NCBI RefSeq assembly: GCF_040729435.1
Contig: NZ_CP160398.1
Span: 2,852,001-2,916,000 of the forward strand
DNA length: 64,000 nucleotides
Source: Pseudomonas sp. HOU2
GTDB taxonomy: Bacteria > Pseudomonadota > Gammaproteobacteria > Pseudomonadales > Pseudomonadaceae
Direction: 5' to 3'
Of the stretch, positions 18,697-28,112 are shown piece after piece (the stretch's first letter is position 1; each line of letters begins with the position of its first letter). Below the pieces are notes generated by a model. The model did no database searches, was not told the origin of the DNA, and worked only from the letters and a program-made list of their open reading frames with translations. Position numbers and translations under genes: made by a program.

Positions 18697-19068
18697 TTAC
18701 TGCAGGCGCCAGGCGGCAAGTCCAAGACACAGCCAGCCAACCAGAAACGCCAGACCGCCGAACGGAGTGATGATGCCGAGCTTGCTGATGCCGGTGGTGG
18801 TCAGCACATACAGGCTCCCGGAGAACAGCAGAATGCCGACAGTGAACGAAATACCCGCCCAGGTCACCAGCCGCCCCTGAATCTGCGTGGCGAGCAGCGC
18901 CACACCGAACAACGCCAGGGTGTGCACCAGTTGATAGGTCACGCCGGTGTGGAAGATCGCCAGATACTCAGGCGTGAGGCGATTTTTCAGGCCATGGGCG
19001 GCGAATGCGCCGAGGGCGACACCGGTAAAACCAAAGAAAGCGGCCAGCATCAGAAAGCCACGCAGCAT
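18697..19068 (-). CDS. DUF423 family membrane protein
   Basis: 123 residues with four membrane helices and the DUF423 patterns GFTGVALGAFAAHGLK (about 14-29) and FHTGVTYQLVHTLAL (39-53). Inner-membrane protein of unknown function, similar to YwdK/YgdD. Transcribed away from mtgA across a 74-base gap. Confidence 0.85.
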   Translation of the reverse strand: MLRGFLMLAAFFGFTGVALGAFAAHGLKNRLTPEYLAIFHTGVTYQLVHTLALFGVALLATQIQGRLVTWAGISFTVGILLFSGSLYVLTTTGISKLGIITPFGGLAFLVGWLCLGLAAWRLQ

Positions 19069-19142
19069 GTGGAACTCCAGTCAGACTCGTTCGGCAGGGT
19101 CTGTATAATGGCCCGCTCTATCGGTTCGGCCAAGCCATCTCT

Positions 19143-19865
19143 ATGCTGCGTTCACTTTTGCGTCGTCTCACGAAGGCCCTACTCTGGTTCGCGGGCGGCA
19201 GTGTATTGCTGGTGTTGCTGTTTCGCTTCGTGCCGCCGCCGGGCACGGCGCTGATGGTCGAGCGCAAGGTCGAATCCTGGATCGACGGCGAGCCGATTGA
19301 CCTGCAGCGCACCTGGAAACCGTGGGACGAAATCTCCGACGATCTCAAGGTCGCGGTCATGGCCGGTGAAGACCAGAAGTTTCCCGAGCACTGGGGCTTT
19401 GACTTCGGCGCGATTCAGGCTGCGCTGGCCCACAACGAACTCGGCGGCTCGATTCGCGGTGCCAGTACCTTGAGTCAGCAAGTCTCCAAGAACCTGTTTC
19501 TGTGGTCCGGTCGCAGTTATCTGCGCAAAGGCCTGGAAGCGTGGTTTACCGCACTGATCGAGGTGCTGTGGCCCAAGCAGCGGATTCTTGAGGTGTACCT
19601 GAACAGCGTCGAGTGGGATGACGGGGTGTTTGGTGCCGAAGCCGCAGCACGCCATCACTTTGGTGTGAGCGCGAAGTCACTGTCGCGGCAGCAGGCGAGT
19701 TATCTGGCGGCGGTGTTGCCTAACCCGCGAGTGTGGAGCGCCAGCCATCCGACAGCGTATGTATCGCGGCGGGCCGGGTGGATTCGGCAGCAAATGAATC
19801 AGTTGGGCGGGACCAGTTATTTGCTGGGGCTGGATGATTCGCGCCGGGCGCCTTGGGCGCAGTAG
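19143..19865 (+). CDS. mtgA: Monofunctional peptidoglycan glycosyltransferase
   Basis: 240 residues. One N-terminal membrane anchor (about 10-29) and a GT51 domain with GEDQKFPEHWGFDF (catalytic Glu in this motif), GASTLSQQVSKNLF and RKGLEAWFTALIE. Polymerises lipid II into glycan strands at the periplasmic face. No transpeptidase domain follows, which separates it from class A PBPs. Confidence 0.95.
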   Translation: MLRSLLRRLTKALLWFAGGSVLLVLLFRFVPPPGTALMVERKVESWIDGEPIDLQRTWKPWDEISDDLKVAVMAGEDQKFPEHWGFDFGAIQAALAHNELGGSIRGASTLSQQVSKNLFLWSGRSYLRKGLEAWFTALIEVLWPKQRILEVYLNSVEWDDGVFGAEAAARHHFGVSAKSLSRQQASYLAAVLPNPRVWSASHPTAYVSRRAGWIRQQMNQLGGTSYLLGLDDSRRAPWAQ

Positions 19866-19873
19866 CTAAAAGC

Positions 19874-19950
19874 AAAAGATCGCAGCCTGCGGCAGCTCTT
19901 ACAGGTGCAAAGCAGTCCCGTGTAGGAGCTGCCGCAGGCTGCGATCTTTT
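19874..19950. repeat. Inverted repeat (family C)
   Basis: AAAAGATCGCAGCCTGCGGC pairs with GCCGCAGGCTGCGATCTTTT around a spacer of about 37 bases. Same family as 16731-16808. Lies just after mtgA and before the terminator. Confidence 0.85.
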
Positions 19951-19962
19951 GATCTTCTAAAC

Positions 19963-19999
19963 AAAAACGCCCCGATCATCACTGATCGGGGCGTTTTTA
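19963..19999. terminator. Bidirectional rho-independent terminator between mtgA and rpoH
   Basis: AAAACGCCCCGATCA / TGATCGGGGCGTTTT with a short loop: an A run on one side and a T run on the other, so it works on both strands for these convergent genes. Confidence 0.93.
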
Positions 20000-20015
20000 T
20001 TTGCCGAGGCGCCAG

Positions 20016-20870
20016 TTAGGCGGCGATCGACAACTTGAGCTTGTTCATCGCGCTCTTCTCGAGCTGACGGATCCGCTCGGCCGATACGTTGTACTTCTGC
20101 GCCAGGTCGTGCAGCGTGGCTTTCTCTTCTGCCAGCCAGCGCTGATAGAGGATGTCGCGACTACGTTCGTCCAGCACTTCCAGCGCTTCGTGCAGGTTGT
20201 GGTTGGAGTTGTCGCTCCAGTCGGCATCTTCCAGTTGACGCGCCGGGTCGTACCGGTGGTCTTCCAGGTAGTTGGCCGGCGACTGGAAAGCACTGTCGTC
20301 ATCGGCTTCAGCAGCCGGGTCGAAGGCCATGTCATGGCCGGTCAGGCGACTTTCCATCTCGCGCACTTCACGCGGTTCGACGCCGAGGCTTTCCGCCACA
20401 CGGTGGACTTCCTCGTTGTTCAGCCACGCCAGACGTTTCTTCTGGCTGCGCAGGTTGAAGAACAGCTTGCGCTGGGCCTTGGTGGTCGCGACTTTCACAA
20501 TGCGCCAGTTGCGCAGGATGAACTCGTGAATTTCCGCCTTGATCCAGTGCACGGCGAACGAGACCAGACGCACACCCATTTCCGGGTTGAAGCGTTTTAC
20601 CGCCTTCATCAAGCCGACGTTACCTTCCTGGATCAGGTCAGCCTGAGCCAGACCATAGCCGGAATAGCTACGGGCGATGTGTACGACAAATCGCAGGTGG
20701 GCGAGCACCATCTGCCGAGCCGCCCCCAGATCCTGCTCATAGTAGAGACTCTCGGCCAGTTCACGCTCCTGCTCCGGCGTCAGCAATGGAATGCTGTTGA
20801 CGGTGTGCACATAGGCTTCCAGGTTCGCACCCGGAACCAACGCGTACGCAGGTTGCAAAGAATTGGTCAT
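20016..20870 (-). CDS. rpoH: RNA polymerase heat-shock sigma factor RpoH (sigma32)
   Basis: 284 residues from the ATG giving [14 protein letters not shown]; the open frame upstream is leader. Region 2 reads [34 protein letters not shown] and [24 protein letters not shown]. The RpoH-specific box [10 protein letters not shown] is present, and region 4.2 ends the protein ([15 protein letters not shown]). Directs transcription of heat-shock genes. An AlgU-type promoter lies upstream. ftsX ends 115 bases upstream on the same strand, as in P. aeruginosa. Confidence 0.97.
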   Translation of the reverse strand: MTNSLQPAYALVPGANLEAYVHTVNSIPLLTPEQERELAESLYYEQDLGAARQMVLAHLRFVVHIARSYSGYGLAQADLIQEGNVGLMKAVKRFNPEMGVRLVSFAVHWIKAEIHEFILRNWRIVKVATTKAQRKLFFNLRSQKKRLAWLNNEEVHRVAESLGVEPREVREMESRLTGHDMAFDPAAEADDDSAFQSPANYLEDHRYDPARQLEDADWSDNSNHNLHEALEVLDERSRDILYQRWLAEEKATLHDLAQKYNVSAERIRQLEKSAMNKLKLSIAA

Positions 20871-20920
20871 GCGAAAAAACCTCCCACTTACATACTCGTG
20901 CCTCTCGGCACTGCGAAAAA

Positions 20921-20946
20921 TTGACCGGGAATTCAAGTACAAGTTC
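20921..20946 (-). promoter_or_regulatory. AlgU/sigmaE-type promoter of rpoH
   Basis: On the minus strand: GAACTT (20946-20941), a 16-base spacer, then TCAA (20924-20921), about 50 bases before the rpoH ATG. This fits the GAACTT-N16/17-TCNAA consensus of AlgU (sigma22) and RpoE. An AlgU-dependent rpoH promoter is known in P. aeruginosa. Other rpoH promoters were not resolved. Confidence 0.75.
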
Positions 20947-20985
20947 CCAAAAAAACCGCAAGGTCAATCACGCGCAAAAAAGATT

Positions 20986-22011
20986 CTACTTCGGCGCCAG
21001 CTCCCTGAGATGACGTGCGACTGCAATCCATGCACCGATATAACCCAACAGCACCGCGCCAAGCAAGAGCGACAGACCGTCGGCAACTGGCACTCCGGCC
21101 AGCGCGAAATCACTGCCGTACAAGCCGGCCAGCCCTACCACCGCGTCATTAAGCCAGTTCAGGCCGAACGCCAGCACACCCCAGGACAAGACACCCGCAC
21201 CGAAGCCATACAGCGCGCCCATATACAGAAAGGGACGACGCACATAGCTGTCAGTGCCGCCGACGAGTTTAATCACTTCTATCTCTGTGCGGCGGTTTTC
21301 AATATGAAGACGAATGGTATTGCCTATCACCAAAAGTAATGCGGAAACCAAAAGCACCGTCAGACCGAAGACGAAACGATCACCGAGCTTGAGGATGGCG
21401 GCCAGACGCTCGACCCAGACTAGATCAAGTTGCGCCTGTTGTACCTTGGGCAGCTCGGAAAGTTTTTGTCTTAATGCTTCCAGCGTCGGCTTGTCGACCT
21501 CGTTCGGGGTCACCAGCACCACGCCCGGCAGCGGGTTCTCCGGCAGCTCGCGCAGGGCTTCGCCCAGACCGGACTGCTGCTGAAACTCTTCCAGCGCCTG
21601 ATCGCGGCCGACATATTCGGCATCAGCAACGCCGGGCATGCTTTTGATCTGCTCGCGCAACGATTCGCCCTGCGCGGGCGTGGCGTCCAGTTGCAGATAC
21701 AGCGAAATCTGCGCCGCACGCTGCCACGAACCGCCGAGACGCTCGACGTTGTTGATCAGCAGCGACAGGCCCATCGGCAGGCTCAGTGCCACGGCCATTA
21801 CCATGCAGGTGAAAAAGCTGCCGATCGGCTGCTTGCCGAGGCGCCGCAGACTGTCGAGCAGGCTGGCGCGGTGACTTTCGATCCACGAACGCAGCAGCGT
21901 GGAAAAGTCCGGGCCGTCGTCATCGTCGTGTTTTTTCTTCTTTGGCGGCTGCGGATCGGCGGCTTTCGGGGCCACGCGCTCGGAAACCTTCGGACTGCGT
22001 GTTGCACTCAT
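20986..22011 (-). CDS. ftsX: Cell division protein FtsX
   Basis: 341 residues: a long charged cytoplasmic N-terminus with the tract KKKKHDDDD, membrane helix 1 at about 65-87, a periplasmic loop (about 90-210), then three more helices and VIKLVGGTDSYVRRPFLYMGALYG between them. FtsX is the membrane half of the FtsEX complex, which activates periplasmic amidases at the septum. Start overlaps the ftsE stop by four bases. Confidence 0.96.
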   Translation of the reverse strand: MSATRSPKVSERVAPKAADPQPPKKKKHDDDDGPDFSTLLRSWIESHRASLLDSLRRLGKQPIGSFFTCMVMAVALSLPMGLSLLINNVERLGGSWQRAAQISLYLQLDATPAQGESLREQIKSMPGVADAEYVGRDQALEEFQQQSGLGEALRELPENPLPGVVLVTPNEVDKPTLEALRQKLSELPKVQQAQLDLVWVERLAAILKLGDRFVFGLTVLLVSALLLVIGNTIRLHIENRRTEIEVIKLVGGTDSYVRRPFLYMGALYGFGAGVLSWGVLAFGLNWLNDAVVGLAGLYGSDFALAGVPVADGLSLLLGAVLLGYIGAWIAVARHLRELAPK

Positions 22012-22679
22012 ACGCCGGCCTCCCCGTCGCCGATCAAGCGGCCGCGTTGCAGGGTCAGCATGCGGTGGCGCATGCGCGCAATCAGGGCCAGGTCGTGACT
22101 GGCGATCAGCACGCTGGTGCCCAGCCGGTTGATGTCTTCGAATACGCCCATGATCTCGGCCGCCAGACGCGGGTCGAGGTTACCGGTCGGTTCGTCCGCC
22201 AACAGCAGCGCCGGACGGTGGACAATGGCGCGGGCGATGCCGACGCGCTGTTGCTGACCGGTGGACAGGTCGCCCGGGTACAGATCGGTTTTATCCGACA
22301 GCGCTACGCGCTCCAGCGCCGAATCGACGCGCTTGGCGATCTCGGCCTTGGACAGCCCGAGAATCTGCAGCGGCAGCGCGACGTTGTTGAACACCGTGCG
22401 ATCGAACAGCAACTGGTGATTCTGGAACACCACGCCGATCTGCCGACGCAGGAACGGAATCTGCGCATTGCTGATGGTGCTCAGATCCTGCCCGGCCAGC
22501 AGCAGTTTGCCGCTGGTCGGACGCTCCATCGCCAGCAACAGGCGCAACAGCGTGGACTTACCGGCACCGGAGTGGCCGGTGACAAACAGAAATTCGCCAC
22601 GACGGACTCGAAAGCTCAGCTCATGCAAGCCGACGTGACCGTTCGGGTAGCGTTTACCGACCTGTTCGAAACGAATCAT
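22008..22679 (-). CDS. ftsE: Cell division ATP-binding protein FtsE
   Basis: 223 residues. Walker A GHSGAGKST (35-43), Q-loop VVFQNHQLL, signature LSTGQQQRV, Walker B LLLADEPTGNLD and the switch His in IASHD. ABC ATPase of FtsEX; uses ATP to signal across the membrane rather than to transport. Overlaps both ftsX and ftsY by four bases. Confidence 0.97.
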   Translation of the reverse strand: MIRFEQVGKRYPNGHVGLHELSFRVRRGEFLFVTGHSGAGKSTLLRLLLAMERPTSGKLLLAGQDLSTISNAQIPFLRRQIGVVFQNHQLLFDRTVFNNVALPLQILGLSKAEIAKRVDSALERVALSDKTDLYPGDLSTGQQQRVGIARAIVHRPALLLADEPTGNLDPRLAAEIMGVFEDINRLGTSVLIASHDLALIARMRHRMLTLQRGRLIGDGEAGV

Positions 22680-24214
22680 GAACGCTCCCGCTCGGCAAAC
22701 AGTGCCTGGACAAAGGGTTCGGCTTCAAAGGTACGCAGGTCGTCGATGCCTTCACCGACACCGATGTAGCGGATCGGCAAACCAAACTGCTTGGCCAGGG
22801 CGAAAATCACCCCACCCTTGGCGGTGCCGTCGAGCTTGGTCAGCGCCAGGCCGGTCAGTTCGACGGTCTGGTTGAATTGCTTGGCCTGGTTGATCGCGTT
22901 CTGACCGGTGCCGGCGTCGAGCACCAGCAGCACTTCGTGCGGCGCGTCGGCGTCGAGCTTGCCGATCACCCGGCGAACTTTCTTCAGCTCTTCCATCAGG
23001 TTGTCTTTGGTGTGCAGACGACCGGCGGTGTCGGCGATCAGCACGTCGATGCCACGGGCCTTGGCGGCCTGCACGGCGTCGAAGATCACCGACGCGGAGT
23101 CGGCGCCAGTGTGCTGGGCAATCACCGGGATCTTGTTGCGCTCGCCCCAGACCTGCAGCTGCTCAACGGCAGCGGCGCGGAAGGTGTCGCCGGCGGCGAG
23201 CATGACTTTCTTGCCTTCCAGTTGCAGCTTCTTCGCCAGCTTGCCGATGGTGGTGGTCTTGCCGGCGCCGTTGACGCCGACCACCAGAATCACGAACGGT
23301 TTGTTCTGCGAGGTGATTTTCAGCGGCTGTTCGACCGGCTTGAGCATCGCGGCCAGCTCGGCCTGCAACGATTTGTACAGCGCATCGGCGTCGGCCAGCT
23401 CTTTGCGTGCGACCTTCTGGGTCAGACGCTGAATGATCTGCGTGGTGGCTTCGACACCGACGTCGGCGGTCAGCAGACGGGTTTCCAGCTCATCGAGCAA
23501 ATCGTCATCAATGGTTTTACGGCCGAGAAACAGGCTAGCCATGCCTTCGCCGATGCTGGCGCTGGTTTTCGACAGGCCTTGCTTGAGGCGGGCGAAGAAG
23601 CCGACTTTGGTTTCTTCGCTGCGCGGGGCTTCGACTGGCGTTTCAACCACTGCATCTACCGGCACGACGGAAGCAGCGACGACCGGTGCAGGTGCAGGTG
23701 CAGGTGCAGGTGCAGGTGCAGGTGCAGGCTCGGGTTGCTGCACGACCGGCGCAACAGGGGCAACGAACACCGGGGCCACTGGCTCGGGAACAACTGGCGC
23801 AGGCTCGACAACCGGCTCAACCACTGGCGCCGGAGCGACTTCAGGGACGAACGCGGCAGGCGCCGGAATCGGCGGTGTCACATGCGGCGCGGCCTCTTCG
23901 ACCAAGGCCACCGGCTCCTCTGCCACTGGCAGGGTGAGCCATGGCTCGGCAGGCGGAGTCAGTGGCAGCTCGGCCGCCACCGGAGTTTCAGGTTCTGGCT
24001 CGGGCTCGACCGGTTGCAGCACCGGCTCGGCAATCGGCAGCACAATCGGCGCCGGCTCTTCTTCTATGGCAGGCGCTGGCGTCGGAGCCGGTTCAGGAAT
24101 CGCGGGCGGCTGTTCGACGACGGGTTCCTGCGGTTTCTTACGCAGCCATCCGAACAGGCTTTTCTTCTCGCCAGCCGCAGCTGGGGTCTTCTTGTCGTCG
24201 TTGGAACCAAACAT
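22676..24214 (-). CDS. ftsY: Signal recognition particle receptor FtsY
   Basis: 512 residues. An acidic, Pro/Ala/Glu-rich A domain (about 20-200) is followed by the NG domain: [15 protein letters not shown] (G1), [19 protein letters not shown] (G3) and [10 protein letters not shown] (G4). Receptor for SRP-ribosome complexes at the membrane. The A domain holds a run of Ala-Pro dipeptides encoded by a pure hexanucleotide repeat. First gene of ftsY-ftsE-ftsX, divergent from the M16 peptidase gene. Confidence 0.97.
   Translation of the reverse strand: MFGSNDDKKTPAAAGEKKSLFGWLRKKPQEPVVEQPPAIPEPAPTPAPAIEEEPAPIVLPIAEPVLQPVEPEPEPETPVAAELPLTPPAEPWLTLPVAEEPVALVEEAAPHVTPPIPAPAAFVPEVAPAPVVEPVVEPAPVVPEPVAPVFVAPVAPVVQQPEPAPAPAPAPAPAPAPVVAASVVPVDAVVETPVEAPRSEETKVGFFARLKQGLSKTSASIGEGMASLFLGRKTIDDDLLDELETRLLTADVGVEATTQIIQRLTQKVARKELADADALYKSLQAELAAMLKPVEQPLKITSQNKPFVILVVGVNGAGKTTTIGKLAKKLQLEGKKVMLAAGDTFRAAAVEQLQVWGERNKIPVIAQHTGADSASVIFDAVQAAKARGIDVLIADTAGRLHTKDNLMEELKKVRRVIGKLDADAPHEVLLVLDAGTGQNAINQAKQFNQTVELTGLALTKLDGTAKGGVIFALAKQFGLPIRYIGVGEGIDDLRTFEAEPFVQALFAERERS
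23685..23726. repeat. Hexanucleotide repeat inside ftsY: GGTGCA x 7
   Basis: Seven exact tandem copies of GGTGCA on the plus strand, coding for alternating Ala-Pro in FtsY on the minus strand. The unit is a multiple of three, so copy-number changes keep the frame and only change linker length. Confidence 0.95.
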
Positions 24215-24558
24215 GGAGGACGGCTATCTCACGGTAGCGACGCGCCATAAGGGCGCCCCGGCAAATAAATATTCGATGCAGAACAGACTGTGTTTCATCC
24301 AGCTTGTTCACGCGCAACATTTTGTCGAGGCGCCAGCGGCACCCCAAAGATTCGTATTAACGAAGGACTAAACCGGCAAAATCGGCGAAAAAGCGAAGTC
24401 TAGTCGATAAACCGCAGCTTTCTGCCGCCAACCTATACAACCGCATCAGGCCTGAAAACCTGATAGGCGTGGTCGCCGGTAAAACGGATCAGTATCCTAG
24501 CACCCTCTCGCCCGCCGACGCTAAGACCAAGCGGGCAGCCCAACAGGTTAAAAAACGA
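24215..24558. other. Divergent promoter region between ftsY and the M16 peptidase gene
   Basis: 344 bases without a supported gene. It must hold the ftsY promoter (minus) and the peptidase promoter (plus). The peptidase frame is open back to 24469, but this would bury its signal peptide. No operator, repeat or RNA was recognised. Confidence 0.6.
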
Positions 24559-25914
24559 ATGAATGCTCTAGCCCGCCGCGCTGCAGGCCTGCTGCTCAGC
24601 ACAGTCTGCCTGCCCCTTTCGGCCCTGGCGGCCGACCCGCAACCGACCCACGAATTCACCCTCGACAACGGCCTCAAGGTCGTCGTGCGCGAAGACCATC
24701 GCGCGCCGGTGGTGGTGTCGCAGGTCTGGTACAAGGTCGGTTCCAGCTACGAAACCCCGGGCCAGACCGGTCTGTCCCACGCGCTCGAGCACATGATGTT
24801 CAAGGGCAGCGAGAAAGTCGGCCCCGGTGAAGCCTCGTTGATCTTGCGCGACCTCGGCGCCGAAGAGAATGCGTTCACCAGCGACGACTTCACCGCTTAT
24901 TACCAGGTGCTGGCCCGCGACCGTCTGGGCGTGGCCTTCGAACTGGAAGCCGACCGCATGGCCAATCTGCGCCTGCCGGCCGACGAATTCGCCAAGGAAA
25001 TCGAAGTCATCAAGGAAGAGCGTCGCCTGCGCACCGACGACAAGCCGATGTCCAAGGCCTACGAGCGCTACAAGGCGATGGCTTACCCGGCCAGCGGCTA
25101 CCACACGCCGACCATCGGCTGGATGGCGGACCTGGACCGGATGAAGGTCGAAGAGCTGCGCCACTGGTATCAGTCCTGGTATGTGCCGAATAACGCCACG
25201 CTGGTGGTGGTCGGCGACGTCACCCCGGACGAAGTGAAGACCCTCGCCCAGCGCTACTTCGGGCCGATTGCCAAGCGCGACGTGCCACCGGCGAAGAAAC
25301 CGCTGGAACTGGCCGAGCCGGGTGAGCGCCAGATCACCCTGCATGTGCAAACCCAATTGCCCAGCCTGATGCTCGGCTTCAACGTGCCCAGCATCGCCAC
25401 TGCTGAAGACAAGCGCTCGGTCAACGCCCTGCGCCTGATCTCGGCGCTGCTCGACGGCGGTTACAGCGGGCGCATCCCGACGCAACTGGAACGCGGCGAA
25501 GAGCTGGTTTCCGGCGGTTCGTCGAGTTACGACGCCTACACCCGTGGCGACAGCCTGTTCACCCTGTCGGCGACACCGAACACGCAGAAGAAAAAGACCA
25601 TGGCGCAAGCTGAAGCCGGTCTGTGGAAATTGCTGGAACAGCTGAAAACCACCGCACCGTCCGCCGAAGAACTGGCGCGCGTGCGGGCACAAGTGATCGC
25701 CGGCCTGGTGTTCGAACGTGATTCGATCACCAGCCAGGCCACCGCCATCGGCCAACTGGAAACGGTCGGGCTGTCGTGGAAGTTGATGGACACCGAACTC
25801 GCCGATCTGGAAAGCGTGACCCCGCAAGACATCCAGAACGCCGCCAAGCTGTATTTCACCCGCGAACGTCTCAGCGTCGCCCATGTCCTGCCACTGGAGA
25901 CGACTCATGAGTGA
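24559..25914 (+). CDS. M16-family zinc peptidase (catalytic partner)
   Basis: 451 residues. Signal peptide about 1-25 (MNALARRAAGLLLSTVCLPL, then SALAA). The inverted zinc motif HxxEH is His74-Ala-Leu-Glu77-His78, and the distal acidic ligand region EENAFTSDDFTAYYQ follows near residue 100. Known family: pitrilysin/processing peptidase-like enzymes that cut small peptides, here exported to the periplasm. The following gene encodes a second M16 protein without the zinc motif, so the two probably form an active/inactive heterodimer. Their genes overlap by eight bases. Confidence 0.9.
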   Translation: MNALARRAAGLLLSTVCLPLSALAADPQPTHEFTLDNGLKVVVREDHRAPVVVSQVWYKVGSSYETPGQTGLSHALEHMMFKGSEKVGPGEASLILRDLGAEENAFTSDDFTAYYQVLARDRLGVAFELEADRMANLRLPADEFAKEIEVIKEERRLRTDDKPMSKAYERYKAMAYPASGYHTPTIGWMADLDRMKVEELRHWYQSWYVPNNATLVVVGDVTPDEVKTLAQRYFGPIAKRDVPPAKKPLELAEPGERQITLHVQTQLPSLMLGFNVPSIATAEDKRSVNALRLISALLDGGYSGRIPTQLERGEELVSGGSSSYDAYTRGDSLFTLSATPNTQKKKTMAQAEAGLWKLLEQLKTTAPSAEELARVRAQVIAGLVFERDSITSQATAIGQLETVGLSWKLMDTELADLESVTPQDIQNAAKLYFTRERLSVAHVLPLETTHE

Positions 25915-27394
25915 GCGCAAATCCCCACGCCTGTTGCTCGGCCTGATCGCCGTGGCGGTCATCGGCTCCGCCGCGTTCTACCTGATGCCCGGTGTCAAAA
26001 CCGACGCCAGCGAAGCGCTGGATAACGCCAAGACCAGCCAGAAACTGCAATCGCTGGCCGAACTCGACGGCAAGGCCCCGGCCAGCCGCAAGCTCGACGT
26101 GCAGACCTGGAACACTGCCGAAGGCGCCAAGGTGCTGTTCGTCGAAGCCCATGAGCTGCCGATGTTCGACATGCGCCTGATCTTCGCCGCCGGCAGCAGC
26201 CAGGACGGCAATGCGCCGGGCCTGGCAGTTCTGACCAATGCCATGCTCAACGAGGGCGTGGCCGGCAAGGACGTCGGCGCCATCGCTCAGGGCTTCGAAG
26301 GCCTCGGTGCGGATTTCGGCAACGGTGCCTACAAGGACATGGCGCTGGCTTCGCTGCGCAGCCTGAGTGCCGCCGAGCAACGTGAACCGGCGCTGAAGCT
26401 GTTCTCCGAAGTGGTGGGCAAACCGACCTTCCCGGCCGATTCCTTTGCGCGCATCAAGAACCAGATGCTCGCCGGTTTCGAATACCAGAAACAGAACCCC
26501 GGCAAACTCGCCAGCCTTGAGTTGATGAAGCGTTTGTACGGCGACCACCCGTATGCGCATTCCAGCGACGGCAACCCGCAGAGCGTGCCGAAGATCACAC
26601 TGGCGCAACTACGTGAATTCCACGCCAAGGCCTACGCCGCGGGCAACGTGGTGATCGCGCTGGTCGGTGACTTGTCTCGCGCCGAAGCCGAGGCGATTGC
26701 CAATCAGGTCTCCGGCGCCCTGCCTAAAGGCCCGGCGCTGGCGAAGATCGCCCAGCCGCAGGAACCGAAGGCCAGCGTCAATCACATCGAGTTCCCGTCG
26801 AAGCAGACCAACCTGTTGCTCGCGCAACTGGGCATCGACCGTGACGACCCGGATTACGCGGCGCTGTCGATGGGCAACCAGATCCTCGGTGGCGGCGGTT
26901 TCGGCACGCGTCTGATGAGCGAAGTGCGCGAAAAGCGCGGCCTGACCTATGGCGTGTACTCGGGTTTCAGCCCGATGCAGGCTCGCGGCCCGTTCATGAT
27001 CAACCTGCAGACCCGCGCGGAAATGAGCGAAGGCACCCTGAAACTGGTGCAGGACGTGCTCGCCGATTATCTGAAGACCGGCCCGACCCAGAAAGAACTC
27101 GACGACGCCAAACGCGAACTGGCCGGCAGCTTCCCGCTGTCCACCGCGAGCAACGCCGATATCGTCGGCCAGCTGGGCGCCATGGGCTTCTATAATCTGC
27201 CGTTGAGCTATCTGGATGACTTCATGCGTCAGTCCCAGAGCCTGACTGTCGAGCAGGTCAAAGACGCGATGAACAAACACCTGAGCACGGACAAACTGGT
27301 CATCGTCAGCGCTGGCCCGACCGTGCCGCAAAAGCCGTTACCGGCCCCATCTGATAAACCTGCCGAGCAACCGCTCGGGGTTCCGGAGCATTAA
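25907..27394 (+). CDS. M16-family peptidase-like protein (non-catalytic partner)
   Basis: 495 residues with an N-terminal hydrophobic signal or anchor (about 8-25). M16 fold is recognisable (LPMFDMRLIFAAGSSQD; GGGGFGTRLMSEVREKRGLTYGVYSGF), but HxxEH is absent: the matching helix reads GLAVLTNAMLNEGVAG. The REKRGLTYGVYS segment, which supplies substrate-binding Arg and Tyr to the partner in this family, is intact. ATG chosen eight codons inside the open frame, overlapping the preceding gene. TAATG overlap with rsmD. Confidence 0.88.
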   Translation: MSERKSPRLLLGLIAVAVIGSAAFYLMPGVKTDASEALDNAKTSQKLQSLAELDGKAPASRKLDVQTWNTAEGAKVLFVEAHELPMFDMRLIFAAGSSQDGNAPGLAVLTNAMLNEGVAGKDVGAIAQGFEGLGADFGNGAYKDMALASLRSLSAAEQREPALKLFSEVVGKPTFPADSFARIKNQMLAGFEYQKQNPGKLASLELMKRLYGDHPYAHSSDGNPQSVPKITLAQLREFHAKAYAAGNVVIALVGDLSRAEAEAIANQVSGALPKGPALAKIAQPQEPKASVNHIEFPSKQTNLLLAQLGIDRDDPDYAALSMGNQILGGGGFGTRLMSEVREKRGLTYGVYSGFSPMQARGPFMINLQTRAEMSEGTLKLVQDVLADYLKTGPTQKELDDAKRELAGSFPLSTASNADIVGQLGAMGFYNLPLSYLDDFMRQSQSLTVEQVKDAMNKHLSTDKLVIVSAGPTVPQKPLPAPSDKPAEQPLGVPEH

Positions 27395-27999
27395 TGGCTA
27401 CTCGTCCTAAAAAACCTGCGCAGAACGTTCACAACGGTGTGAACCAGTTGCGCATCATCGGCGGCGAATGGCGCAGCCGCAAACTGAGCTTCCCCGATGC
27501 GCCGGGCCTGCGCCCGACACCGGATCGCGTGCGTGAGACCCTGTTCAACTGGCTCGCACCGTATGTGGCCGGGGCCAAGGTGCTGGACCCGTTCGCCGGC
27601 AGCGGCGCACTGTTTCTCGAGGCACTGTCGCGTGGCGCAGCCATGGGTCAGGCGCTGGATGCCAGCCACGTCGCGGTATCGAGCCTGAAGGAACACCTCG
27701 GCACCCTGCGCTGCACCAACGGCCAGGTGCAGACCGCGGACGCGCTGCGCTATCTGGAAACCCAGGTCGCCACGCCGTACGACTTGGTATTTCTCGATCC
27801 GCCGTTCAACCAGAACCTGCTGCCAGCGGTCTGCACTTTGCTGGAAGAGCGCCAATGGCTCGCGCCGGATTCGTGGATCTACACTGAAAGCGAAACCGCG
27901 CCTTCGACGCTGGGCCTGCCGGGCAACTGGCGCCTGCACCGCGAACAGAAATCCGGGCGGGTGTACTACGCGTTGTGGCAACGTATGGCTGTTAACTGA
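27394..27999 (+). CDS. rsmD: 16S rRNA (guanine966-N2)-methyltransferase RsmD
   Basis: 201 residues. Substrate loop LRIIGGEWRSRKLSF, RPTPDRVRETLFNWL, AdoMet motif VLDPFAGSGALFLEALSRGA and the catalytic DPPF in LVFLDPPFNQ. Methylates G966 of 16S rRNA. Begins on the last base of the preceding stop; synteny with PA0370 holds. Confidence 0.95.
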   Translation: MATRPKKPAQNVHNGVNQLRIIGGEWRSRKLSFPDAPGLRPTPDRVRETLFNWLAPYVAGAKVLDPFAGSGALFLEALSRGAAMGQALDASHVAVSSLKEHLGTLRCTNGQVQTADALRYLETQVATPYDLVFLDPPFNQNLLPAVCTLLEERQWLAPDSWIYTESETAPSTLGLPGNWRLHREQKSGRVYYALWQRMAVN

Positions 28000-28015
28000 A
28001 CGTATTGAACAACCC

Positions 28016-28106
28016 TGTGGCGAGGGAGCTTGCTCCCGCTGGACTGCGCAGCAGTCCCAAAAAAGGGCCGCTTCGCGCCCCAGCGGGAGCAAGCTCCCTC
28101 GCCACA
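28016..28106. repeat. REP doublet (family A) abutting a gene start
   Basis: Inverted pair of the same element as at 1236, here with a short spacer. It ends seven bases before the likely GTG start of the YheT-type gene, and it is open in that gene's frame. Confidence 0.9.
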
Positions 28107-28112
28107 AAAGGT

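Noticed and set aside
22877..24250. 457-residue open frame on the plus strand across ftsY
   Set aside because: It is the antisense of ftsY; its Gly/Arg/His-rich low-complexity protein has no domain and it has no ribosome site.
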